Source of the DNA: Candidatus Planktophila sp.
GTDB taxonomy: Bacteria > Actinomycetota > Actinomycetes > Nanopelagicales > Nanopelagicaceae
DNA: 64,000 nt
NCBI GenBank assembly: GCA_030681675.1
Contig: JAUXRP010000017.1
Location: 1-64,000, forward strand
Reading direction: 5' to 3'
Numbering within the stretch: position 1 is the stretch's first letter; each line of letters begins with the position of its first letter. Position numbers and translations under genes: made by a program. This document shows positions 40,273-48,845 of the stretch, piece by piece. The notes beneath the pieces were generated by a model. The model did no database searches and was not told where the DNA came from. It worked only from the letters and a program-made list of their open reading frames with translations.

Positions 40273-41133
40273 ATGAGCATGACCTTACCAAAGGTGCGTG
40301 TTCCTTACCTGTTGTTATTTCCAGGTTTTGCATTTCTCTTCACTTTCTTCATCCTTCCAATTGCTAACTTAGCTCAGACATCAACCCAAACTCCTATTGT
40401 TGGGGGTGATACAGGTCAAAATGAGCAGACATTTGCTTTTAGCAATTACATCAATGCCTTTCTCGAAAATAAAGAGCAGTTTGGCCGCTCATTTATTTAC
40501 GCCTCCCTTGCAACTATTTTTGCTTTGGCTATCGCCTATCCACTTGCCTACGCAATTGCATTTAAGTCAGGCAAATTTAAGAATATTTTGTTGGTTTTAG
40601 TTGTTGCGCCATTCTTTACATCGTTTTTGCTCCGTACAGTTGCCTGGAAACAAATCCTTGGTGAAGAGGGTTTTCTAGTTCCAACACTTCGAAGCCTGAA
40701 CTTAATGGGCGAGCAGACCACGATAACTTCCACTGCCGTAGCAGTAGTGGCCGGTATGACGTATAACTTTCTTCCCTTTATGACCCTACCTTTATATGCC
40801 TCTCTTGAGCGCATAGATCCGCGCACTATTGAGGCCTCGGGAGATCTTTATGCCAATGCGATCACAACTTTCCGCAAAGTTACGGTCCCGCTTTCGATGC
40901 CCGGAGTTGTCGCCGGCACTTTGCTTACATTTATTCCAGCAGCCGGTGACTATGTAAATGCCGCTATTCTCGGAAGCCCGAACACAAAGATGATCGGAAA
41001 TGTTATTGAGTCACGCTATTTCAAGATTGTTGACTATCCAACGGCCGCGGCACTCTCATTTACTCTGATGGCCGCAATCTTAATTCTTGTAACGCTCTAT
41101 ATTCGAAAAGCCGGGACGGATGAGTTGGTATGA
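40273..41133 (+). CDS. Polyamine ABC importer 1, permease (PotB-like)
   Basis: 286 residues, about six membrane helices. The ABC permease coupling loop is visible as TIEASGDLYANAITTFRKVTVPLSMPGVVAG (EAA-type, about 190-220). The large extracytoplasmic segment after TM1 is typical of PotB-class subunits. It starts 6 bp after the ATPase stop and overlaps the next permease by four bases. Confidence 0.88.
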   Translation: MSMTLPKVRVPYLLLFPGFAFLFTFFILPIANLAQTSTQTPIVGGDTGQNEQTFAFSNYINAFLENKEQFGRSFIYASLATIFALAIAYPLAYAIAFKSGKFKNILLVLVVAPFFTSFLLRTVAWKQILGEEGFLVPTLRSLNLMGEQTTITSTAVAVVAGMTYNFLPFMTLPLYASLERIDPRTIEASGDLYANAITTFRKVTVPLSMPGVVAGTLLTFIPAAGDYVNAAILGSPNTKMIGNVIESRYFKIVDYPTAAALSFTLMAAILILVTLYIRKAGTDELV

Positions 41134-41966
41134 GTACTAAAACCATAGCTCCCAGTATTCCTACAATTCCATACAAAGCTCGCCTCGCGCGTTGGTTTGG
41201 GCGTAACCTTCTTCGCATTTACATGGTCTTTGGTTTTAGCTACCTCTTTATTCCAGTTGCATATACCTTCGCATTTTCATTTAATGATTCAGGCAAAAGC
41301 AATTTAATTTGGAAGGGTTTTACCTTAAACAACTGGCAAAACCCTTGTGGCGCTCCACAAATTTGTAACGCGCTTGGCAACTCAATAAAGATTGGCTTAC
41401 TAGCCACCATTTTTTCAACGATTCTTGGCACGATGATTGCCTTTGCGATTGGCCGATATCACTTCGCGGGACGCTCAAGCTCTAACCTTCTAATTTTCTT
41501 ACCAATGGCTACCCCAGAAATCGTTTTAGGTGCATCTTTACTCTCTCTGTTCTTAGTATTTAAAGTTAATCCAGGCTTCTGGCCTACTGTTATTGCACAT
41601 GTAATGTTTTGTATCTCATTTGTAGTAGTCACCGTTAAGGCCCGTATCGCCAGTTTAGATCCGCGCCTTGAACAAGCGGCAATGGATTTATATGCCAATG
41701 AAGTTGAAACTTTCCGCCGTGTAACTCTTCCACTTGTAGCCCCAGGAATTGCCGCTGCTGCCTTACTTGCATTCTCACTCTCGTTCGATGATTTTATTAT
41801 CACAAACTTTAATTCAGGAACAATGACGACTTTTCCAAAGTTTGTCTATGTCTCGGCCGCGCGTGGCATACCTGCTCAGGCAAATGTCATTGGATCGTCG
41901 ATGTTTTTCTTGGCTTTAGCTATTGTTATAGCGGGGCAGTTAGTAAACCGTAAAAAAGCACGCTAA
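41130..41966 (+). CDS. Polyamine ABC importer 1, permease (PotC-like)
   Basis: 278 residues, about six membrane helices, with the coupling loop LEQAAMDLYANEVETFRRVTLPLVAPG (about 172-200) and the conserved SFDDFIITNF before the last helices. It completes a receptor-ATPase-permease-permease set. A fragment of a close paralogue of this gene's 3' end lies at 48423-48613. The stop is followed within 15 bp by the broken copy of the amine-oxidase start. Confidence 0.88.
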   Translation: MSTKTIAPSIPTIPYKARLARWFGRNLLRIYMVFGFSYLFIPVAYTFAFSFNDSGKSNLIWKGFTLNNWQNPCGAPQICNALGNSIKIGLLATIFSTILGTMIAFAIGRYHFAGRSSSNLLIFLPMATPEIVLGASLLSLFLVFKVNPGFWPTVIAHVMFCISFVVVTVKARIASLDPRLEQAAMDLYANEVETFRRVTLPLVAPGIAAAALLAFSLSFDDFIITNFNSGTMTTFPKFVYVSAARGIPAQANVIGSSMFFLALAIVIAGQLVNRKKAR

Positions 41967-42080
41967 AGGCCGGATAGCACGATGGCCACCATCGATCCCT
42001 CTATTCTTAAACATCTCATCTATATGCAGTCAGCTTTGTACTGACTAGATGAAGATCCACTAGAACCTTTGCCACATCCA
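41785..42080 (+). repeat. Left direct repeat bracketing the 6.35-kb polyamine module
   Basis: This segment (end of the PotC-like gene plus start of the oxidase) recurs at 48432-48614 plus 48731-48845. The permease part is about 85% identical (27 differences counted over about 183 bp). The oxidase part is about 93% identical (8 over 115 bp). The right copy is split by a 116-bp insertion. Confidence 0.9.
41982..42080 (+). pseudogene. Truncated 5' fragment of the FAD amine oxidase
   Basis: It matches the first 33 codons of the intact oxidase at 48747 (MATIDPSILKHLIYMQ.ALY). Trp21 is changed to a stop (TGA at 42042-42044), and homology ends at about 42080. The upstream 15 bases (AGGCCGGATAGC.CG) are also shared. 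It cannot encode a working enzyme and marks one edge of the inserted module. Confidence 0.92.
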
Positions 42081-42164
42081 GCTTTGAACTTTGCATAGTG
42101 CCGTCATCAGGTGGATCTTCTCTTCCGTGTTTAAAGCGTACTCACTTCTTGGCTAAAAGTGACG

Positions 42165-43163
42165 CTATTTATCTATAGATGATGTTTTACGGCCCGAGCG
42201 TTTAAAAGCTTCAATTAAAATATAACTATAGAGTTGCGTAATTCCTTCGACGACATTACCTATATTTTCAAGATAGGCATTCAGTAATTTTCTACTTGTC
42301 ATTGCGACTTCAAATAGAATTTGGTAATCGCCAGAAATTGTTGCCAAATATCTAACATGGTTATCAAGTATTAACTTTTCTGCAATTATTGAAACGTCTC
42401 GGGGCGCGCATTTAATCCACATCCAACACTCAACAGGGAAACCAATCACCGCTGGATTTACAACAGCATGAATTGAGAGCGCGCCAGAATCAAGAAGTTG
42501 AGTAGTTTTCCTACGAGCCGTTGCTTCTGTGAGTCCGCAAGCCCGCGAAATTTGGTCAAAGGTAGCTCGTCCATTCTTAGAAAGAATCTCAAGGATGAGT
42601 TGATCATCGGGTAGCAACTCAATTTCTTCAATTGGACGTGGAAGAAGCTCCATCGAAATCTTTTCACGCTCTTCATGTGTAAGAATACCAGGGTTCCACT
42701 GCGCGGCAGTTCGATAATATTTTAAACAGCTCGAGGAGTTTACAGCGATGACTCCAGGAATTCCTGGGATGAAGTTGAGCAAAATATCGGATAACAAGGA
42801 AGGACTTCCAAATATTTCGCTGATACATTCATTTGTCCCGGTAGTTAAGTAGACGAAGATTGTTTCAGGTAGATTTGCTAGAGCAGTCGCCACAATTGTG
42901 TTAGCTCCGGGTGCGCACGTAACACGAACAATCATGGCCTCCTTGCGTGCCATGGCCCCTCTTTCAATGAGACCCGTGACCTGAATAACGCCTCGTGCGA
43001 GCAGCTCTTGACCTCGGCGCGAGACTGTGCGATCGGGCAGTTGGAGCACCTCGGCGATAGTAGTAAAAGCCGCTCGCCCATCTACCTGCAGATAACCAAT
43101 GATCCTTCGATTGATCTCGTCCAATTCTTCATACATGGCCATAAGTTTGGCGATTTCCGTCAC
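42165..43163 (-). CDS. Double-domain Lrp/AsnC-family regulator
   Basis: 332 residues, twice the usual Lrp length. It reads as two HTH units (EINRRIIGYLQVDGRAAFTTIAEVLQLPDRTVSRR at about 15-50; DDQLILEILSKNGRATFDQISRACGLTEATARRK at about 185-220), each followed by a RAM-like ligand domain. Such tandem Lrp proteins are known in actinobacteria. It is divergent from the second polyamine importer, so control of that operon by an amino acid or polyamine is a reasonable inference. The start is uncertain: a GTG gives this length, and ATG codons 7 and 9 codons later are alternatives; none has a clear ribosome site. Confidence 0.75.
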   Translation of the reverse strand: MTEIAKLMAMYEELDEINRRIIGYLQVDGRAAFTTIAEVLQLPDRTVSRRGQELLARGVIQVTGLIERGAMARKEAMIVRVTCAPGANTIVATALANLPETIFVYLTTGTNECISEIFGSPSLLSDILLNFIPGIPGVIAVNSSSCLKYYRTAAQWNPGILTHEEREKISMELLPRPIEEIELLPDDQLILEILSKNGRATFDQISRACGLTEATARRKTTQLLDSGALSIHAVVNPAVIGFPVECWMWIKCAPRDVSIIAEKLILDNHVRYLATISGDYQILFEVAMTSRKLLNAYLENIGNVVEGITQLYSYILIEAFKRSGRKTSSIDK

Positions 43164-43244
43164 TTCGTGTCAAGTATTGATATTTGTGGCGCAATATGTG
43201 AATCTCCTCTCACACAATGAAGTATCTAGCCAAAGGTGGGCCAT

Positions 43245-44315
43245 ATGGCCAAAGATGTAGGGTGGGCAGATCTGACCATCGCCGGAGTTTCGAAGAGTTT
43301 TCGCGATCCTAGGGGCGCTGAAGTTAAGGCATTAGATGGCGTGAACCTTGATATTCCAACAGGGGAGTTTGTCGTCCTACTTGGGCCATCCGGTTGTGGA
43401 AAGACTACCTTGCTACGAAGCATCGCGGGTTTTGAAAAAATCGATGCCGGCTCGATTAATTTGGGTGGAAAGCGAATAGACCAACTGCCACCTCATAAGC
43501 GCCCTGTCAATACCGTCTTTCAAAGTTACGCGCTTTTCCCTCACATGAGCGTTGCGCAAAACATTGCATTTGGCCTGGAGAATGAAAAAATTGAAAAAAA
43601 CGAGGTTAATTCTCGAGTTGCTCAAGTATTGGAGCTTGTTGAGATGAGTGCGCTCGCCGAACGTAAGCCATCCCAGATGTCGGGAGGACAGCAACAGCGT
43701 GCTGCACTTGCGCGCGCACTTGCTAAAAAACCTAAAGTGCTTCTCCTTGATGAACCTTTGGCCGCGTTGGATTTGAAACTACGTAAATCAATGCAGATTG
43801 AACTTAAAAGAATTCACCGCGCCACTGGAACTACCTTCCTCTTTGTGACCCACGATCAGAATGAAGCAATGGCACTTGGCGATCGAATTGCAGTATTTAG
43901 CAATGGTCAACTTCAACAAGTAGGTACCCCGTATGAAATTTACACGGCTCCGAAAAGTGAGTTTGTTGCAAACTTCATAGGTGAATCAACGGTTCTACAT
44001 GGTGAAGTAAATAAGAGTTCTTTTAATGGCGATGGATTGACCATCCATGAATTGCCAGATTCCATAAAAGAGAGTCGCAACGGTAAATTGATTATTCGTC
44101 CGGAAGCACTTTCATTGATAACCGGAACAAATAATTGTGGCCAGGCCGAGCTGAAAGAGGTCATCTTTGCTGGTGATGCTCTTGAGGTTTTGCTATTAAC
44201 GTCAACTAGGTGCGAAGTAAAAGTTAAATCCGATGTATCTCTTTTGGCGCAACTCAAAATCGGTGATAGCTATGAACTCTTTGTCGATACACATCAAATT
44301 GGCCAGCTGGCTTAA
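43245..44315 (+). CDS. Polyamine ABC importer 2, ATPase (PotA-like)
   Basis: 356 residues. Walker A GPSGCGKTT, signature MSGGQQQRAALARAL, Walker B LLLDEPLAALD, and VTHDQNEAMALGD are intact, followed by a shorter TOBE-type domain. It resembles the importer 1 ATPase but is clearly diverged, and gene order differs (ATPase first, receptor last), so it is not a tandem copy. ATG 43245 has an AAAGG site 8 bp upstream and is preferred to the GTG three codons earlier, which overlaps that site. Confidence 0.9.
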   Translation: MAKDVGWADLTIAGVSKSFRDPRGAEVKALDGVNLDIPTGEFVVLLGPSGCGKTTLLRSIAGFEKIDAGSINLGGKRIDQLPPHKRPVNTVFQSYALFPHMSVAQNIAFGLENEKIEKNEVNSRVAQVLELVEMSALAERKPSQMSGGQQQRAALARALAKKPKVLLLDEPLAALDLKLRKSMQIELKRIHRATGTTFLFVTHDQNEAMALGDRIAVFSNGQLQQVGTPYEIYTAPKSEFVANFIGESTVLHGEVNKSSFNGDGLTIHELPDSIKESRNGKLIIRPEALSLITGTNNCGQAELKEVIFAGDALEVLLLTSTRCEVKVKSDVSLLAQLKIGDSYELFVDTHQIGQLA

Positions 44316-45194
44316 ATGAAGATAAGCGCGCGTCGTGAACGTGCTCCTGGATTTTATGGTCCTAGCTCCGTTTCAATTCCAGCCTATGTAACTGGAATCC
44401 TGTTGGTTGGCTGCCCACTCATTGTTATAACAATATTCTCATTTCTCCAGCGCGGAGATTTTGGTTCAGGGGTAATTCATAAATTCACTCTCGACGCTTA
44501 CCGAACCGTATTCTTCGAGACCGATCTGATGGGCGTTAAATCCTTCAACTTCTCATTTCTTTCCATCATTTTGAGATCGGTTATTTTAGCTTTTACTGTC
44601 ACAGTAATCTGTTTAATTGTTGGTATTCCAACCGCAATTTGGATAGCCCTTCAGAAGAAATCAACGCAACGACTCTTAATAGCTTTAGTTACGATTCCAT
44701 TTTGGGTTAATGTTTTAGCTCGCACCTATGCATGGATGCTTCTTTTAGCCGATGGTGGACTATTTAATCAATTAGGTGCACCAGTCTTGCTTTATACATC
44801 TTGGGCCACCTTTATCGGGCTGACATACGCCTTTTTGCCCTTCATGGTTCTACCAATATATGCATCGGCAGAAAAGCTAGATAGAAGTATTTTGGAGGCC
44901 GCCTTTGATCTTGGGGCTTCCGGGTGGCGAGTACTGCTTCGAATCGTAATCCCGATGATTAAGTTTGGAATTTTCGCTGGAGTTGCCATTGTCTTTATCC
45001 CAGCACTTGGTGCCTATGTTCAGCCAGCTTTACTCGGTGGTAATAAGACAATGCTCATTGGAAGCTTAATTAATGATCAATTTGGTGAATCTCGTAACTG
45101 GCCAGTCGGTTCGGCCTTGGCGGTACTTCTCCTTGCTATGACAGGAATTATTCTTCTTTCTACGCGCAAACGTAAGTTGGAGTTTGCACGATGA
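44316..45194 (+). CDS. Polyamine ABC importer 2, permease (PotB-like)
   Basis: 292 residues with about six membrane helices. The coupling loop SILEAAFDLGASGWRVLLRIVIPMIKFGIFAG (about 192-222) is typical. ILRSVILAFTVTVICLIVGIPTAIW and the C-terminal helices fit the PotB/HydroxyMP-type inner-membrane subunit. It abuts the ATPase stop directly and overlaps the next permease by four bases. Confidence 0.87.
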   Translation: MKISARRERAPGFYGPSSVSIPAYVTGILLVGCPLIVITIFSFLQRGDFGSGVIHKFTLDAYRTVFFETDLMGVKSFNFSFLSIILRSVILAFTVTVICLIVGIPTAIWIALQKKSTQRLLIALVTIPFWVNVLARTYAWMLLLADGGLFNQLGAPVLLYTSWATFIGLTYAFLPFMVLPIYASAEKLDRSILEAAFDLGASGWRVLLRIVIPMIKFGIFAGVAIVFIPALGAYVQPALLGGNKTMLIGSLINDQFGESRNWPVGSALAVLLLAMTGIILLSTRKRKLEFAR

Positions 45195-46006
45195 GGCAGA
45201 GACAGTGGAGCGTGGCAAACTTGCCGCTCATTCGACCAATCTGCATTGCGAGTTTAGTTTTCCTATATCTCCCACTCTTGACGGTCTTAGTTTTCTCCTT
45301 CAATACGTCTGAAGATGCAACAGTGTGGAGTGGATTTTCGACACGGTGGTACAGCACAATTCTAGAGAACACAGATTTAATTCGAGCTGCAAAAGTCTCT
45401 CTTTCGATTGCAATTCCATGTGCCATTATCGCCGCGCTTATTGCAACTGGATTGGCAATTGGAATGGGTATTGCAACTGGCAAATTCCAGAACGCTCTCC
45501 GCGCATTAGTTAACGCACCTCTCGTGCTTCCAGAAATTGTTACTGCTGTCGGAACGCTTGCACTATTTTCATTAGTTGGGGTTCCTCTTCATTATTTCTC
45601 ACTCTTATTTGCTCACGTGGTAATGTGTGTGCCTTTTGCATTCTTGCCTATTCGCTCTCGTCTACGCGATTTCGACCAAAACATATTTGAAGCAGCCCGT
45701 GATTTAGGAGCAAGTTCGGTACGAGTAATGATGAAGATTACTGTTCCTCTGCTAATTCCGGCGTTGCTTTCAAGCGGCTTACTTTCATTCATTATCAGTA
45801 TGGATGACTTTCTCACTTCTCTCTTTGTATCGGGCCCAGAAACTACAACGTTGCCTATCTATATTTTCGGACTTTTGAAACTGGGAGCAACTCCAGAAGT
45901 AAATGTAATAGCCGCACTATTGCTAATCATCCCAACTCTGGGGTTATTAGCAGGAATCACATGGAGCACAACAAGGAGGAGAAGCAATGAAGCTAGGAAT
46001 AAGTAA
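45191..46006 (+). CDS. Polyamine ABC importer 2, permease (PotC-like)
   Basis: 271 residues, about six helices. The coupling loop is FEAARDLGASSVRVMMKITVPLLIPALLSSG (about 165-195), followed by SMDDFLTSLFVSGP, the PotC-type equivalent of the SFDDFIITNF segment in importer 1. Its last 20 bases overlap the receptor gene, which carries its own AGGAGG site inside this gene. Confidence 0.87.
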   Translation: MRQRQWSVANLPLIRPICIASLVFLYLPLLTVLVFSFNTSEDATVWSGFSTRWYSTILENTDLIRAAKVSLSIAIPCAIIAALIATGLAIGMGIATGKFQNALRALVNAPLVLPEIVTAVGTLALFSLVGVPLHYFSLLFAHVVMCVPFAFLPIRSRLRDFDQNIFEAARDLGASSVRVMMKITVPLLIPALLSSGLLSFIISMDDFLTSLFVSGPETTTLPIYIFGLLKLGATPEVNVIAALLLIIPTLGLLAGITWSTTRRRSNEARNK

Positions 46007-47096
46007 GTTAACTATGGGGCATCGAAAGCGCTTAGCGCTGGCGAGTGTCGCAACTGCCGTCTCGTTACTTGTCGGAATCGGGATTCCACAAGCAGGTGCA
46101 GCAGGTCTGTATCCAAGCAAGCCAAAGGGGACCGAACTCAATCTCTACAATTGGAGTAATTACATTGATCCAGCTCTACTGAAGCGCTTTACTGTTGAGA
46201 CTGGAATCAACGTAAATCTCGGCGTTTACGACAGCAATGCTCAAATGCTTGCAAAGCTAGAGGCTGGCGCACGTGGATACGACATTATCGTGCCAACTGA
46301 TTACATGGTTCAGATCATGAAGAAAAAAGGTTTGCTACAACGCATTCACCGTAGTTCATATCCAAATGGCGGAAATCTAAAGTCCGAGTTTTTAAACCCA
46401 TACTTTGATCGTGGACGCTTCTATACGGTGCCTTATCTTCATGGTCTAACTGGATTTGGATACCTGAAGGACAAAGTAACAACAGAGCCGAGCACTTGGA
46501 AAGAGTTCTTTGCTGCTATCCCATCATATCCAGGCAAGACAACTATCTTTGATGACAAGAAAGAAGTTATCGATGCTGCACTACGTTCAATGGGGTACAA
46601 GCCTTGTACTAAAAATGTAGCTCAACTTCAAAAGGCCCAGGATTTAATTAAGTCGATTAAGCCAAATCTAAACACGATTGCTAGCTCGGGAAACATTGGA
46701 CGTTTATCAGGCGGAACGTCGGTTCTCTTGATGATGTATAACGGCGCTACCTATAAGGCGAAGCTTGCCAATCCAAATGTTGTTTTCGTCTATCCAAAAG
46801 ATGGAATGCCCTTATGGCAAGACAACTTTGCAATACCAGTTGGCGCTAAGAACATTGATAACGCCAAGATCTTCCTTAATTGGATGATGGATCCAAAAAA
46901 CATCGCCCAAGCATCCAACTGGGCTGCTTACAACAACGGTATTGCAGGATCTGAGAAATACTTATTACCTGCAATGCAAGCAGACACAGCATTCTCGCCA
47001 ACAGCTGCACAGATGGCTTTGGGCGTTGCAATGGCTCCATGCTCAACAGAGGTAAATGATCTATACACAAAAGTATGGACTGCGTTTAAGGGATAA
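45987..47096 (+). CDS. Polyamine ABC importer 2, substrate-binding protein (PotD-like)
   Basis: 369 residues. A long Sec-type signal region (KRLALASVATAVSLLVGIGIPQAGAAG) has no lipobox cysteine, unlike the receptor of importer 1. The mature part starts ELNLYNWSNYIDPALLKRFTVETGI, close to the PotD/PotF start, and contains DIIVPTDYMVQIM. It could bind putrescine, spermidine or a related cation. Retention at the cell surface must depend on an uncleaved anchor or on the permeases. An AGGAGG site lies before the ATG. Confidence 0.85.
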   Translation: MKLGISKLTMGHRKRLALASVATAVSLLVGIGIPQAGAAGLYPSKPKGTELNLYNWSNYIDPALLKRFTVETGINVNLGVYDSNAQMLAKLEAGARGYDIIVPTDYMVQIMKKKGLLQRIHRSSYPNGGNLKSEFLNPYFDRGRFYTVPYLHGLTGFGYLKDKVTTEPSTWKEFFAAIPSYPGKTTIFDDKKEVIDAALRSMGYKPCTKNVAQLQKAQDLIKSIKPNLNTIASSGNIGRLSGGTSVLLMMYNGATYKAKLANPNVVFVYPKDGMPLWQDNFAIPVGAKNIDNAKIFLNWMMDPKNIAQASNWAAYNNGIAGSEKYLLPAMQADTAFSPTAAQMALGVAMAPCSTEVNDLYTKVWTAFKG

Positions 47097-47107
47097 CTAG
47101 AGAGTGC

Positions 47108-48364
47108 GTGGCACCTCACTTCGAGGGTCTTGGTGCCGCGCACGATCTATCTCATTTAAATCGGAAGAACTTAATGGAAGAGAGAGTTGAATTTGTGTTG
47201 AAAAATATTGGGAATCAATTCAATAGTGCAGATATTAATCTGGACAATTGGAAGGACTTTCCTTATAGTGCATATACATTTCAAAATGTGGCAGAACTGA
47301 TTCCAGTCCATGAAATAAGTGGCCCGGGGAGTGCAGCAATTCCAAAGGAGATAGATTTTTCGCTATTGGCAAGTAGCTACGACATTTCTGGGAAGATGCA
47401 AACAGGTGCTGACTTTCTGCGCGATAGTTACACAGATGCACTTTTAGTTGTAAGAAATGGCACAATTGTGGCTGAGTATTTTGCTAATGACATGAATCTT
47501 CATACTCCCCACTTAACTTTTTCGGTCAGCAAGTCAATCACTGGAATCATTGCAGGAATAGTTTTGAAGAAGTTTGGCATTAGTTCAGATGTAAAGGTCT
47601 CAACAATCATTGATGGAACAAGCGGCGGAGCTTATGCCGATGCCTCAATTCGAAACCTGCTCGATATGAGTGTTAGTTTGGATTTTGATGAGAGTTATGC
47701 CAGTAAAGAGGGTGTGTATGCTAGATATCGCCAAGCGATGCTATGGATGTCGCGAGAAAAGGGTTCTGAGTACTCTGAAGAAGATTTAGAGAAATTCATT
47801 CTCTCGCTTCCAAAGGCGCAGGGCGAACATGGTTACCGATTCTCTTACAAATCACCCAATGCAGATCTTCTCGGATTGGTAGTGCAAAAAATTTCGGGTA
47901 AGCCATTGGCTCAATTGATTTCCCAAGAATTATGGCAACCATTGGGATGCGGTCCAGCAACGATAACGATTGATAGAAAAGAGATGGCCCGAACTGCCGG
48001 AGGCTTGAGTTGTTCAATTAGCGACCTAGCACTTGTCGGTGAATTAATGCGACGTAGCGGAAAAGATGGTGAAGAGAGTTTAATTGATCCGATCTGGGTC
48101 GTTGATACCTTTGCCCATGGTGACGCACAAGCCTGGACACGTGGCGAGTTTTATTCTAGTTTTCCTAAGGGCGCCTATCGAAATCAGTGGTACTCGATTG
48201 GTGAGGGAGAGCTTTGCGCCATTGGAATCCACGGCCAGTGGATTTACATCAACACAGTTAAAAAAATAGTAATTACGAAGTTCTCCTGCCAACCGACGGC
48301 AGATGATGATGAGCTTGACCGAAAGAGCCTGGATTTCTTTAGGGCGGTTTCCAACAGGCTTTAA
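47108..48364 (+). CDS. Serine hydrolase, class C beta-lactamase/NylB-like
   Basis: 418 residues from the GTG. SVSK at about 139-142 is the SxxK catalytic pair, YKSPN at about 245-249 supplies the Tyr motif, and GIHGQ near residue 378 is the third motif. No signal peptide is evident, so it is probably cytoplasmic, unlike the membrane-anchored relative at 6592-7734. It lies 11 bp after the second receptor and is likely cotranscribed. I infer an amidase or esterase acting on an imported amide or ester; the substrate is unknown. ATG 22 codons later (47174) is an alternative start, since homology to the family begins well after it. Confidence 0.72.
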   Translation: MAPHFEGLGAAHDLSHLNRKNLMEERVEFVLKNIGNQFNSADINLDNWKDFPYSAYTFQNVAELIPVHEISGPGSAAIPKEIDFSLLASSYDISGKMQTGADFLRDSYTDALLVVRNGTIVAEYFANDMNLHTPHLTFSVSKSITGIIAGIVLKKFGISSDVKVSTIIDGTSGGAYADASIRNLLDMSVSLDFDESYASKEGVYARYRQAMLWMSREKGSEYSEEDLEKFILSLPKAQGEHGYRFSYKSPNADLLGLVVQKISGKPLAQLISQELWQPLGCGPATITIDRKEMARTAGGLSCSISDLALVGELMRRSGKDGEESLIDPIWVVDTFAHGDAQAWTRGEFYSSFPKGAYRNQWYSIGEGELCAIGIHGQWIYINTVKKIVITKFSCQPTADDDELDRKSLDFFRAVSNRL

Positions 48365-48746
48365 AGTCCTAACGCAAACTTTAGCTCACTGGAATCTTCG
48401 GCTTTAATAAACACTGGAAATTCATTCTCAATCGATGACTTCATTATTACTAACTTTAATTCGGGCACCATGGTGACATTTCCGAAGTTTGTCTATGTTG
48501 CCGCCGATCGCGGAATACCAGCTCAGGGAATTGTCATCGGATCGTCGATGTTTTTCTTAGCTTTAGCCATTGTAATAGCGGGGCAGTTAGTAAATTGTAA
48601 AAAAGCACGCTAAAGTATCCTTTGTATCCATGACGAACTACAGGGCATTACAAGAAAACCTGCGTTATGGGGTTAGGTTCCGGAGGACCCGGGCCAGCTC
48701 ATAGTTATGATTGAAGGGGTGATTCCGGTCAAGGCCGGATAGCGCG
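48365..48746 (+). other. Intergenic stretch before the amine oxidase
   Basis: This gap of about 380 bp holds a 58-bp segment without recognisable content, the permease fragment (48423-48613), a 116-bp insertion (48615-48730) and the 15-bp conserved lead-in to the oxidase. The insertion contains possible stems (GGGTT with GACCC around 48679-48699; CCGG-TCAAGG-CCGG at its 3' edge) and a 24-codon ATG ORF of no recognisable family. Confidence 0.6.
48423..48613 (+). pseudogene. 3' fragment of a PotC-like permease gene
   Basis: About 60 codons, in frame and ending in TAA, match the C-terminus of the importer 1 permease (DDFIITNFNSGTM.TFPKFVYV and IAGQLVN.KKAR). There is a 6-9 bp gap near its 5' edge and no start codon or upstream domains. 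It is the right-hand half of the duplicated junction. Its divergence from the intact gene is larger than that of the adjacent oxidase start. Confidence 0.9.
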
Positions 48747-48845
48747 ATGGCAACCATCGATCCCTCAATTCTTAAACATCTCATCTATATGCAGCCAGCT
48801 TTGTACTGGCTAGATGAGGATCCACTAGAACCTCTGCCGCATCCA
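48731..48845 (+). repeat. Right direct repeat, oxidase part
   Basis: Matches 41966-42080 with eight differences. The first half of the right repeat is at 48432-48614. These two segments define the right boundary of the 6.35-kb module. Confidence 0.9.

Noticed and set aside
41982-42096. Short functional peptide from the oxidase fragment
   Set aside because: It is 93% identical to the intact oxidase start and broken by a stop at the Trp21 codon; a decayed duplicate explains it fully.
47174-48364. Classical beta-lactamase resistance gene
   Set aside because: The third motif is GIHGQ rather than KTG, no signal peptide is seen, and the context is amine uptake; a NylB/esterase-type hydrolase fits better.
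42081-48431. Composite transposon or integrative element for the inserted polyamine module
   Set aside because: No transposase, integrase, terminal inverted repeats or short target duplications; the flanks are gene fragments, which fits homologous recombination better.
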